From Monoplex corrugatus (Eukaryota > Mollusca > Gastropoda > Littorinimorpha > Ranellidae): a stretch of DNA of 64,000 bases. The stretch covers positions 85,714,954 to 85,778,953 of the forward strand of contig CM060315.1 of NCBI GenBank assembly GCA_030674185.1, in the 5' to 3' direction. This document shows positions 32,486-43,150 of this stretch, piece by piece. The translations under genes and the position numbers were made by a program. The notes beneath the pieces were generated by a model. That model was not told where the DNA came from, did no database searches, and saw nothing but the letters and a program-made list of their open reading frames with translations. How positions within the stretch are numbered: position 1 is the first letter of the stretch; every line of letters begins with the position of its first letter.

Positions 32486-33080
32486 TCCATCAGAGTAAAA
32501 AATTTTAAATGATCAGAATGAAAATTTTCAGTGTGATATTTAACTTGACTTGCTAATATGTTCATACATCTTCCTTTTTTTTTTTTTTTCCTAATCAGTG
32601 TGGTGTATGTCATGCTCGTAGCTTAGGAGTTTCCAAATGGGCACTGGTGAGAATGAAGGTCTTACCTGCTTTGAGATCAGTCCCAGAGCCATTCATGATG
32701 TCACATTGCGAGTGTGACTTGTAACTATAGTGATTTAGCTCATTTTGGAAAATTGGTGTCTGATCTTAATTTAACTTCAGATTTCAAAATATTTTCAGTG
32801 GCGGTGTTTCTTAACAGAAATTTTGCTTCCCAGAATTCCGTCAGGAATCTCGATCATGCGAGAGAACTGGAGAGCTGGTCATTCACGCAAAAGCTTTTGT
32901 TGGAGGCAGACGTGTGGCACTTATCTGTCTTTCCCAGCTTTAATCGCCCTTCACTAACTTGTTTTTAGGCAATTGTTTTGTTGTGTTTAGTCACTGTCAT
33001 TTGTCATCGTATGTTTCATGACTTTCTGGATTTCCTGGTAAGCTAGATGATTAAATATTATTTCTTTCACACTGTTGACT
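32486..33080. other. Unassigned; holds one arm of a 43-bp distant inverted repeat
   Basis: Positions 32819-32863 (TTTTGCTTCCCAGAATTCCG, then TCAGGAATCTCGATCATGCGAGA) are nearly the reverse complement of 38519-38562. Otherwise nothing recognised. Confidence 0.55.
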
Positions 33081-33560
33081 GGCCGGTGGAAATGGCTCTG
33101 TGCAGGCAGGTGTAATTTTGAACTGACAGCAACCCCATTGTGGCTCTGAGTTTATTCAACTTCTGGTTGCTCGAATTTGACTTTTTATTAAGTCTTGTTA
33201 GCTACTACTGCAGGCCCATTGGCTACTTTTGTAGTCTCATTGGCTGTCTGCGGTGTCATATACTGCTTTGCAGTGAACGGTCGTTCTAACATTGTCTGGT
33301 TGCAGAGAACTATTTTTTCCGGCTATTGTCACAGGTAAAATGGCAGACAAAGAGCTGCTTGAGATTCAGAAGACAAACTAAAACCAGATCTGACACTAGT
33401 TCAAATTGGGACAAAATGAAGGGAAAAGGAGAGACTATTAAGGTTCACAGCCTGCTATTGGGACAAAAATGAAGGGAAAAGGAGAGACTATTAAGGTTCA
33501 CAGCCTGCTATTGGGACAAAATGAAGGGAAAAGGAGAGACTATTAAGGTTCACAGCCTGC
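33081..33560 (+). repeat. Repeated unit B, copy 1, with a 52-bp three-copy tandem
   Basis: Blocks at 33083-33150 recur at 34342-34415 (GGCTCTGTGCAGGCAGG-type text), and 33205-33350 recurs at 36340-36550 (CATTGGCTAC..., CTGCTTTGCAGT, ATTGTCACAGGTAAA). From 33404 to 33562 a 52-53-bp unit (ATTGGGACAAAATGAAGGG, then AAAAGGAGAGACTATTAAGG, then TTCACAGCCTGCT) is present three times. A 31-bp doublet (AACGATATTGATGTTATTAG...) follows at 33581-33642. Confidence 0.8.
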
Positions 33561-33642
33561 TACACTGATCAATTTCTAGAAACGATATTGATGTTATTAG
33601 CAAAAATGGAACGATATTGATGTTATTAGCAAAAATGGACGA

Positions 33643-34640
33643 TCTTTAGTCAACTACTAACAAATTTTGTTCCTGCATGGAAGGCCGAAACAATGACGAC
33701 ATCGCAATCGAAATGGGCGATGAAGACAAAGACAGGGCAGTGATTTGGACACAAGCAATTCCAAGAAAAAGGCTAATTCAAATATAGTTTGGTCTCTGAT
33801 ATCATGGACAATGATGACACTGATAATACAGTCGACTTCAAACACACTTATACTCATAAGGTTTGCATTGAATGAGAAGGGCCGACTGTGGATGACATAC
33901 TCGCATTGATGTTTCATACAGGGCTCAAAATGAAACCGACAGGAACTTGAGAACCAAGGAATTACTGCAGTCATGTACCAAACATGAACATGTCCCGACC
34001 ATAAAAACCCACAGTACTCTCTGAATCGAATTCTCTGGACACTGTCATGGAAAGTGACAATTAACTGGCCAGTGAATAAGATTTAGTGACAGTAAGTCTA
34101 ATCCGTATCAGATAATAGCTGGACGACCTAAACAAAAAGACTTAAGAAAGAAACGGTTCATCCCAGAGATATGTTTGATGAATTAGCAATGTGCCCCATC
34201 GCTTATCATGTATCATAAAGAATATATGCCTCAAGCCAGATCTGTGGCTACTTGTTCATTCCAAAATACTCCAATGGAATCGACAATCCTTTGGGTGACG
34301 ACATCACAAAGAGCATAGAGAGAGTGATTGTTTACACTTTGACCTACTGGCGGAAGTGGTTCTGTGCAAGCAAGCGTAATATTGAACTGGCCAGCAACTC
34401 CTTTGTGGCTATAACTTCTGGTTGCCGACATTCGACATTTTAAAAGTTTTTCACGACATGATGCAAAAACTGTTGCTATGCTTGCTTATACCGCCAGCAT
34501 CCTTAGCGATCCCACTCGCTACAGCCGAAATGGCGTTCTGTACATGTAGCAAAAATCCACATGATGCCTATTCTAAAATTAACTGCATCAGTACGTCACT
34601 AGAAATTCCATCAACTTGTAGAAACTACACAATGGAACCG
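33643..34640. other. Unassigned, contains second copy of unit B block
   Basis: Positions 34342-34415 repeat 33083-33150 imperfectly. Dense short acidic-protein-like text (D/E-rich in several frames) around 33690-33830 suggests decayed coding sequence of the same kind as 34700-34940, but no domain is recognised. Confidence 0.45.
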
Positions 34641-35420
34641 TTCTATGTCATCTGATATTATTTTTTTCAGCTTAAAGGGGACAATTTCATTGGTCAATTT
34701 GTGTTGGAAGCAACCAATCCCAATGCTTGGTCTCTTCAAGGCTAGACGGACAGCTTTCACGGCTGCCGAAGTAGCAGAATTAATCATGCAGGCTGGTTCT
34801 GATGATGATCTAGACATTGATCATTGTGAAAACAGTAACAAAAGTGCTGATTAGAAAGATTTTGAGGATGATGTGCCAGAAAATGACGATGATCCTGTGT
34901 ATTCCAAGGATGAAGACGGAGTTGAAGCAGACAAACTAAGTGCGAGCATCACTTCTTCCGTAAAGTCTCCACAATCAGCAGGCTGATTATTATGGATCAC
35001 TGACAGTGACTTCTCTCACTCTGGTAGTCAGGCAACGAATCATTTGGTCTTGGAGCCAGATTTTTAGCTGGAGACAAATGGTCCTGATCAATATGAAGCC
35101 GACACTGAGGTTGACACTGCCAGTGACGACAGTGGCGTTGAAGATGATGGCACCACCAGGGTGAAAATTTTCGGAAATTTCCGCTGGGACCTGTTTTCTC
35201 AGTTGCCGAAACATACAATTTGCAGCCCCACATCTTTCAAGACATCGCTCCAACCCTACACCATTGGATTCTTACCAGGTCTTTTTATTTTACTAATGAC
35301 TTCATCCACAAGATCAAACATGAGACCAAGGAACTCTAAAGACACGTCCACTGCCCAGATTTATCTGCTGCAAGCCCCCCAGTTATATAGGCGCCAGAAT
35401 AATCAAGTTTGATTGTGGGC
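34641..35420 (+). pseudogene. Degenerate piggyBac-like transposase N-terminus (tentative)
   Basis: Frame 34645-34854 reads FTAAEVAELIMQAGSDDDLDID and, past a stop, DFEDDVPENDDDPVYSKDED; further on come DTASDDSGVEDDG and a segment ending SFYFTNDFIHKIKHETKEL in a shifted frame. A short Ala/Glu helix followed by a long Asp/Ser-rich leader and then an F-x-x-FFT-x-[DE]-[FL]-I segment is the usual N-terminal layout of piggyBac-family transposases. At least three stops and two shifts are present. No catalytic domain is visible, so the assignment is by layout only. Confidence 0.45.
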
Positions 35421-36300
35421 CCTCAACACTGAAGAAGAAGAAGAAGGAATATGCCAGGTAGGTAACTTCATTGTATATATTATGGACTCAGTGTTATCAA
35501 AACTGAGGAAACTGCAGCACAAAGCTGCCTTTGTTTTAGAATAGTGACAGTTAGATTCTTTTCATGAACCTGTATTCATTCATCACATCATCACATGGCT
35601 ATGTTTTCATCATCAAATTCATTGGTTGGTGTATACTTTCCATACATATTTTGCTTCACTTCAGCATTGATCTTTTCATTTTGCCTGAGTCTGTGTGTGT
35701 TTACATGTTTTATGTTTACTTATTTGTTAGTTAACTTGTTTTTTTTTCGGTTTTGAGTTTTCTGAACTTCCTAATTACATGCACTTTATCATTTACTTTT
35801 TCATTTGCTATTCAGATGTCATAGGAATAAACAAACCACTGCTTTGAAAGAAGCTATGTACTTATGTAAAATGACTGAAATAGTAGTATACATCCACACT
35901 ATTTGTGTAATGATGTTGCTAATTATGTAACTGCTATATTATAATGTGTTACCATTATGTTCTAAAATATTGAAATATTGTCTTTTCTGTCCCTTTTTCT
36001 ACATTTTTGGCCATCACATGCTGAAAATAACACTTTTTATGAATCTTCTGTGGCTGTCTGGGATTTTTGATTTTGTGGCTTATGTTGACATTTTCAAAAG
36101 CACAAAACATTAAATGAATTTGTACAGAAATTGTTTTCACTCCACCAGGGAGATAAAAGAGTGGTCTGCAAAAGTTGTTCTAACATCAATAAGCTAGATT
36201 TTACGGCCTGTTCCGGAAAATTAAATAAAAATGACCAAAATAGGGTGTCTTCAGGGCTTCCTGCTTCCAGCGTGCACAGTGTATAATAGCTGTAATGAGG
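35421..36300. other. Unassigned AT-rich spacer
   Basis: No feature recognised. Confidence 0.55.
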
Positions 36301-36317
36301 CAATGCTGTGAAAAGGT

Positions 36318-36560
36318 TGAGTCCTGTTGGCTACTATTGTAGCCCCATTGGCTACTTGTATTGTCCCATTTGGCTACTTGTGTAGTCTCATTTGGCTGCT
36401 TGCATAGTCTCATTGGCTGTCCATTGATTGGCTACTTGCGTAGTCTCATTGGTTGTCCGCAGTCTCATCTACTGCTTTGCAGTACACAGTCGTTCTACCA
36501 TCGTTTGGTTGCATGGAACTGTTCTTTCCGGGTATTGTCACAGGTAAACATGAAGAGGTT
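36318..36560 (+). repeat. Minisatellite of ATTGGCTACTTG-type units in unit B, copy 2
   Basis: CATTGGCTACTTG(T/C)(G/A)TAGTCT repeats of about 20-25 bp occur roughly six times between 36330 and 36465, after which the text follows 33250-33350 through CTGCTTTGCAGT and ATTGTCACAGGTAAA. The copy at 33205-33260 has only two to three units. Confidence 0.8.
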
Positions 36561-38854
36561 AGAACACATACTGCAACCAACCCCACGTATCAGGGAGAGC
36601 CATAAATTTAGCCACTGAAGTCCAAACTGATTAAACCAGTCTGAGCACCAGTTTTATCAGATGCTGAAGATGCAGGAGGAGGAGTAACTATTTCCTCTTT
36701 TCACAACACTCCACCCACCCAAAGAACCAATAATCCACCTCCCTTTCACCAACAGAATATACCTAACTATTTGTTAAGGGGGAAAATAGCTGATCAAGTT
36801 TGGGAAGTTAGGAGTTTTAATCTATGGAATTTTGATCAGATCAAAGCAGTTAGTGTCCAGTTCTCTTTGCCCTATGGCTTGCCTTACCAGAAAAAGAGAT
36901 GCATTTCTCGTTGAGAAATGCTATTCAAAATGGACACCCATGTTTGAAAACAAGTTGTCAGTCTGATGAAATAAAACCTGTCTTTACATGTTGACCTCCA
37001 GGATGCCCACTAATCTGTCAAAATTGACAGAGTAAGAAGTCATTTTGACTCATAATCCAAAGCACCATTCTTATTAACACAAAACAGTTCCCAAGGGATT
37101 TCATGATTCTCTAAGAATTTTCACAAAGATCTTGAAACTGGTCCTTGCACATCATCATCATGGGAACATGCCATATTATCTACATCTAAATGATGGATTG
37201 CAACCGAATGACACATATGAACTTCTACATGCATGCTGTACAAGTTATTAGTTATAAGTCAATAATTGGGTTTCACCTTTCACCCTGTGACATCAGTGTT
37301 TATAAACCAAAGTCTTTGGATTTTCAGAATAATTGCATTTTGTATCTATGACCATTACCATCCATGAAAGGAAATCTAGAAAACTTATTGAAGCTTGTAG
37401 ATAAACTTACTGGCAAGATGGTAGCTGCACAGCCTTATCACTCCAGTTTTTTAGAACCGACTTGAAGTTGCAAAATAAGGCAGTTTCTGACTACAGTGGA
37501 AGTCTTGATGGCTGCACTCACAGCTCACAGACTTGCTTAAAGAAGATATTGAATGATGGATTCAACATGGTTCCACATATCCAACTCTGCTAACTTGGAA
37601 CGAACTCACAATCATTGTTGAAAGGAGGGGGGGGGGGGGGGGTGAACAATAATACACAGGCACATGGTCAGCAGACGAATGGGGGGGGGGGGGGGATTCA
37701 TTTAATGCCTTGAATTCAAAGTGACTGTCTTCACTCTCAAATCCCTAGACAGGGAAGACCCAACCACTCGCAATTAAGTATCGTCAGACAGCAACAAAAC
37801 AGTCACCTGTGATGATAATAAAATGGGCGACACAAGCATAAGTGGAACAAAATTACCAGGGAATCTTGACTGTAGGGCTTACAGTCAACCAACTTCATGT
37901 CAGCTACTGCTTTAAGGTTATAATGGAGCCTAGACTCTGGTGTAGTTATGAACATTATGCACATACTCGTGCTCAGCTGACCTGTTCACATCTGAATTAA
38001 ATCGTAAGATGCCAAAATATGTGTCCCAAAACCTGGACCTGAAACATGGACTACTGGTGCATTTAGCCTTCAGCTTTTGCTTTCTTTCTTTGAACCTTAT
38101 CCCAAAGACTCTACTAGATCAAATGTATTCTCATTGCTCCAGTGTGACCAACACAACATCAATATATCAAGATCCTTCATCTTCGACAGAATACCCAATG
38201 CTTCTGCCTCAAAAACTCAATCTGTTGACAAACCACCAACAAGTGAACTTCATCAACTCCGGAATAAGATTAGTTGATAACCTGTAAATTATCAGGTAGG
38301 GTTTGCAGGTACAGGGTCTTAGGAAGAGACCACAACATTTATCATATCAACTTGGAAATCAGGGACAAGGAAGAGTTACAGCACTTGTTTCAAGGAAAAC
38401 AACACCCAGACTTTGAAAGACTTCAGCTGCGTATTGCCACAAGCCTGTACTCACATAGAATCACATTGACAAAGCTGTTTTTCAAGGAAATAGAAGCAAT
38501 AGATGCAGGTCTCTAAAGTCTCGCATGATCCAGATTCCTGACGGAATTCTGGAAGCAAAACTCCACAATCAAACGAACTCACCTTGTGACATTTGAGGGG
38601 GGGGGGGGGGGGGGGGGTTGCAGGCCAGTTTGAAGTCTATATAATTTGTACAATGCTAAAGAGTTTTCTCTTCAAGTTTACATACATATATAATCACCAT
38701 GTTGAAATAAAATCAGCAGCATACTGAACTATCACCATGGAAAGACAGCATGGAAAGATACAGAGATGTGATATTTTGTGTTTCTGCTAAGAGACACATT
38801 ATGGACATGGACATTTGATAATGTTTTGTTTTTACAGTTGGTGTCATACATTTC
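36561..38854. other. Unassigned; three poly-G tracts and a protein-like remnant
   Basis: Poly-G runs are 37627-37642 (16), 37681-37695 (15) and 38597-38617 (21). Plus-strand frames at about 38077-38277 and 38300-38516 look protein-like (SLLQCDQHNINISRSFIFDR; GRDHNIYHINLEIRDKEELQ) and may belong to one decayed gene or transposon ORF; not recognised. The second arm of the 43-bp inverted repeat is at 38519-38562. Confidence 0.45.
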
Positions 38855-39081
38855 TACCCCGTGGGGATGCCAGGGGCTCTTTCAATATAAATAGTATCCC
38901 CATCTTCTGGAAATTCCATGTTATAAATTTCCTCTTTTCTGTCACTGTCTTTGTTTCTGCCTTGTTCCTTTGCTTTCTGTCATTTCTTCCTGTCGATTTC
39001 TGCCTTCGTGGTCCATTCAACTGTATGTGTTCGATAAAGTCTTACGCATTTTCTCTTACGATTGATAATTGGGTACATGTA
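38855..39081 (+). repeat. Family A tail repeat, 5' part, before TTAA insertion
   Basis: Landmarks GGGGATGCCAGGGGCTCTTT, AGTATCCCCATC, the TTTCTGTCACTGTC block and GGGTACATGTA are in the order seen in reverse at 8500-8720. The repeat resumes at 40194 (GTGCATTTTTGGCTCTAGGG), so the two parts were once contiguous. Confidence 0.85.
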
Positions 39082-40193
39082 TTAACTCTTATTGTCCGGC
39101 AATAGCCGACTGAGTCTGCTTTCCGCCCAACCTGAATGGATGGCGAGCCGACTCAGTCGGCTTTTTCAGTTACCGTACATCTTGATTGTGACAGTCACAC
39201 TTTTCCGACATCAGCCAGCTTTACGGCTCACTTTACAGCAGTAGATACTTCCACTTTCATTTCACGCTTTTCTGTGCTGGTGAAGTAGTTTCAAGTTGGG
39301 GTTTTTTTGTTTGTTTGTTTGTTGGGTTTTTTTTGGTTGCATCATGTGCTGTGATTTGATTTGTCATGGCATCGGGTGGGCGGTGCCCTATGACACTGAC
39401 TGCTGAGCAGGCGATAAAATTGTTTCAAGAAACACTGGACGATAGTAATAGCAATAATATCATCAGTGACAGTGATGAGAGTTTTCTGACGCTCAAATGA
39501 TGAGTTGGTTTCTTTGGATAGTGGTGACACTTCAGCAGGTTCTTCTTCAAAGAAATGATGACTTTTTGAAACTCACCTGACATCATATGATCAGTGAAAA
39601 AGTCCACAGATGAGCACACACTTTATTTTTTAGTGGTTTTTACTTATTTTTGCATCAAATGATGGTTATACACTAGAACATTTGCAGCCACTATAGAAAA
39701 GACAACTCACGAACAAGTTGTGACATGTGTAACAGCTAAAGTGTCTGGTTTTTGTCATTTTTGGGGATGTGACCTGAAGTCGATTAGAGGTGAAAAGCAT
39801 CAAAATAAAGCAACAATGACATTTTTTTGTGGTGGTGAACTTATTGCTAGGATGTCAAGGAACATCTTTTTTGCTTTGAGTTTGGATGTACAAGGATTAC
39901 CTGGTCAGCTATAGTGCTGTCAGTATCCACCATACAACTATTTTTTGTCTGTGCTGTAAAATGTGTGTCTGTAATTAGCATTTCTAATTATCTCAATATG
40001 ACAATAATATCAGTGTAACATTATTCACAAGATGCACGATTTTATTCTGAACATGGGCATACCAAAATGTTTGATGTAGGTTGGATACAAAAAAGGTTAT
40101 CATCATTTTACTGACCTGACCCCCTCTTTGACAATTCGCATAATGCAAAGCCTTCGGCCAGACTTGAAACCCCTAATGGACAATAAGAGTTAA
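39082..40193 (+). mobile_element. piggyBac-type element, 1,104 bp, perfect 12-bp TIRs, TTAA target duplication
   Basis: TTAA at 39082-39085 and 40190-40193 flank a body whose ends are perfect inverted repeats, CTCTTATTGTCC at 39086-39097 and GGACAATAAGAG at 40178-40189. Removing the body and one TTAA restores repeat family A. The ends are followed by a second imperfect palindrome with GCCGACTGAGTC and GAGCCGACTCAGTCGGC at 39104-39159. The interior carries only the start of a transposase-like ORF, so it is an internally deleted, non-autonomous copy. Confidence 0.92.
39366..39500 (+). pseudogene. piggyBac-like transposase N-terminal remnant
   Basis: A 44-residue frame starting at 39366 reads MASGGRCPMTLTAEQAIKLF, then an acidic SDSDES stretch, and stops; a second frame immediately after continues in the same style (DDELVSLDSGDTSAGSSSKK). 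Short helix followed by an Asp/Ser-rich leader fits the N-terminus of piggyBac transposases, and the TTAA ends support that reading. The catalytic DDE/D domain is deleted. Confidence 0.65.
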
Positions 40194-40515
40194 GTGCATT
40201 TTTGGCTCTAGGGAAATGGGATATGCATAAGCAGTTTTAGGTAATTAGGCCCATTTTCATTTTATGTTTTAGTGTCCTTAGTTAAGTTTAAATTTGTATT
40301 CATGTATGTTTTTTTTAAATCCCCTGTGCAGTAAAGAGTGGTCAATGCCAGGGACATCTCAGATTATGTTGCGAATGCATTGATACGTGTACTTAAAATT
40401 TTTTTCCTTTTTTTTCCTGTATTGTATGTATTTTGAAACAGTTATTGCCTTGATCTGGCTATGTGCAGTCAGCTGGGCTTTAAACAAGAATAACAGTAAC
40501 GGTAACTTCATTTTC
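40194..40515 (+). repeat. Family A tail repeat, 3' part, after TTAA insertion
   Basis: The text runs GCATTTTTGGCTCTAGGG, TTTTAGGTAATTAGGCCC, GTGTCCTTAGTT and closes with CAGCTGGGCTTTAAACAAG and AATAACAGTAACGG, parallel to 15245-15512. Confidence 0.85.
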
Positions 40516-40876
40516 ATTTGCATGGAAAGACACAGAGATGTTTAGTTTTATGTATCTGTTGAGAAACACATTTTGAGCTTGAAGACATGATGTTATTGTT
40601 TTGTATTGTATTATTATAACTGTTGGTTTCATACACCTGAATGGAATGTCTGCCTGGAAAGGCACTTAGATGTGTGTGTTTATGTTTCTTTTGAGAGACA
40701 GAATATGGACATAGAGAAATGATGATGTCGTTTTCTGTTTTTGCTGTTGGTTTCGTTTGCCTTTCATGAAAAATCATCACTCATATAGAAAGCATTCCAC
40801 ACACACAATATGCACACACACAAATCACCACACACACACACACACACACACACAACACACACACACAAACAAGAGA

Positions 40877-40927
<51 letters not shown>

Positions 40928-41795
40928 AGAGAAAATCCATTGTGACTAGACATGGATACAATCCACTAACAAATCATATTTGATGCTTTGTGTGTACGAC
41001 CAGTCACACGCATGATAATGTGTTTTAGCACAATCTGAATGGCTCAGATGGAGAAAAAGAAGGACATTTTCTGTTGTCCAGAATAATACAAGAGAGATGA
41101 TACAGTTAACAGCTTTATTGATATACAAGCTGGATGAATCTGCACAATCACAACCTTGTAGGCCTACAAGTGTGTATTTTTTTTGAATGAATCAAGCCTG
41201 TTGCAAAAAAAACATCTGACAGTGTGTCTTATCAGCTGATAAACTTTGCAACACAACGACTACTGGCAATTTGCCTAGTGCTGAGAGCAGTCACACACAC
41301 GCTGCAAGCTCCAATGTCAGTATCACACACTTTTGGAGAGACTGAAGTTTTTGAAAATTTGAGCCAGCAAAGCCTGCAGCTTTTACTGAGCTTTTTAATA
41401 CCAATAATGATATGCAGACAGCTATTAGAAATACAGAGCAAAGGATCGGGCATTTCAGAAAGAGTGTATTAATTCATCTGTATGTCTACAATTTTCTGGA
41501 AAACAACAAAAATGTTAGATGACAGAAATACAAAATAAGAACAATTTATCTGGGAAACAACATAATAATGACAATTCATCAAACAGTCAATCATTCAAAC
41601 AATTGAAAAACTAACAAATCAAAAGAAAAGATGGTCAAACCATTCTAACAATTTCTTTTTTTGTTTGTTTTGTTCAGTTATTACAGAAAATCTAATCTAA
41701 TATATTCTATAACAACGCAGATCTCTGTGTGGCTATGTCCTAACAACGCAAATCTCTGCGTGGCCATATCTTAACACCAAAGGGTCTCTTCGTGT
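40516..41795. other. Unassigned spacer with (CA)n/(GA)n at 40798-40932
   Basis: CA repeats at 40830-40868 lead into an interrupted GA array at 40881-40931. Two imperfect 45-base direct repeats (AACAACGCAGATCTCTGTGT-type) lie at 41711-41790. The 3' UTR of the KCNE-like gene (minus strand) should fall just below 41796. Confidence 0.55.
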
Positions 41796-42433
41796 TTAGG
41801 TACCTATGTCTGGGATACTCTCAAGCATGGGTGAGATTTCATGGGGGGACGAACTAAGGGTGTGAAAACTGATCTCGTCACCACCACCTATTTTACTGCT
41901 ACCACCAACACTGCAACCACCACGCCCGAACCCGTGTGAACTCGAGCCATGACGTGGGGCAGATCTGGGCGACTGATCACGCGCGCGGGAGGGTGGCTCG
42001 AGAAGACTGATAGAAGAACCCCTGTCAGGGACAGATGTGGATGTGGAGGCTGTCATCGGTGAGATGGTGGACACCGATTTTTCCGATTTTCGCACGAGCG
42101 TGGTGGCGGTCTGGCAGGTCCTCTTCACCTCCTGGTTCCTCTGGAGGTACTCGTCGTAATAGTCAGCGTCAGACCCCTCACGCCGCTGACGTTTGATCTG
42201 CGTGATGATCAGTGTCATCAAGGCTGTAGCGTAGAAGACGATGACGATAATGACGTAGAGGAGTTCGTTTAGCTCGCTGTCCCGAAAGGGTTTCTTCAGG
42301 AGGATACGGATGAGAGTTCCATTGACCATGACTACGTGACCGTCCTCGCTGTCCCGTACATACTGTCCATCTACCGTCTGATTCAGTCCGGGTGGGATGA
42401 TGTAGGCATAGCCCGCGATCTGGGCCGTGCTGG
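41796..42433 (-). CDS. KCNE/MinK-like single-pass membrane protein, last coding exon
   Basis: On the minus strand this exon codes about 210 residues and ends SIPDIGT then TAA. Order: an extracellular-type segment with two N-glycosylation sequons (NQT, NGT); one hydrophobic helix LLYVIIVIVFYATALMTLII; a basic stop-transfer QIKRQRRE; then GSDADYYDEYLQ; then a long Ser/Arg-rich cytosolic tail. The helix and the block after it align without gaps to KCNE proteins, from LYV to the S-N/D-D...Y motif (KRREHSND in vertebrate members). KCNE proteins modulate voltage-gated K+ channels. The acceptor is probably after GGCACAG (exon start 42433) or GCCCAG (42419); a CA array precedes it. No upstream exon was recognised. 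The tail is far longer than in vertebrate KCNEs. Confidence 0.72.
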
Positions 42434-42460
42434 CTGTGCCACCCACACACACACACCACA

Positions 42461-42541
<81 letters not shown>

Positions 42542-42655
42542 GTTTAAAAGCGTATTATGTGAATAGATGTTGAAAGAAATAACGAACACACATCAACAAA
42601 CACGTTTACACGCACGCACGACCACACACACCAACACACACACACACACACACAC

Positions 42656-42707
<52 letters not shown>

Positions 42708-42710
42708 GTG
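42434..42710. repeat. Two (CA)n arrays in the intron next to the KCNE-like exon
   Basis: CA arrays at 42444-42538 and 42619-42706 are separated by about 80 bases. The first lies only about ten bases from the candidate splice acceptor, on the minus strand presenting GT repeats in place of a normal pyrimidine tract. Confidence 0.93.
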
Positions 42711-43150
42711 CACACAGAGCAAGACTTAGCGTGAAACAGTTCCTTGAACTTATCAAAAGCGACAAGAATGTTCAATACAGCATAATGCAGCACATACAAT
42801 ACAATGCGTTCTTCTTCTTCTCCCATAATAGTCACTGGGCGCGGCACTAAAAAAACTGTTCACTGGATTCTTTCAACTACGTCATGAATCAGTTGTGTGC
42901 GAAAGCCTGAATGTCTACAACTGGTTTCTCTGTCCATTCCGCACTGTTGTCAGTTCATCGGTTTCCCCCCATCTTTCTGTCTCCGTTTCCCTTTTTCAGA
43001 AGATTTATTCATCAAGGCCATTGGATCTTGTTACATGGCCATAAAAACAAATGTCTTTCCTTAACTGACGTCAGCAGATCTTCATATGGTTCAGCGTGCT
43101 GCTTGATGGTTAGGCACACTTGTTGATTGGTGGTGTGATCAGTTTGATGT
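42711..43150. other. Unassigned spacer
   Basis: No feature recognised. Confidence 0.5.

Noticed and set aside
33657..33974. 105-codon minus-strand frame with several Cys
   Set aside because: No domain and no conservation between the two repeated B units; likely shadow.
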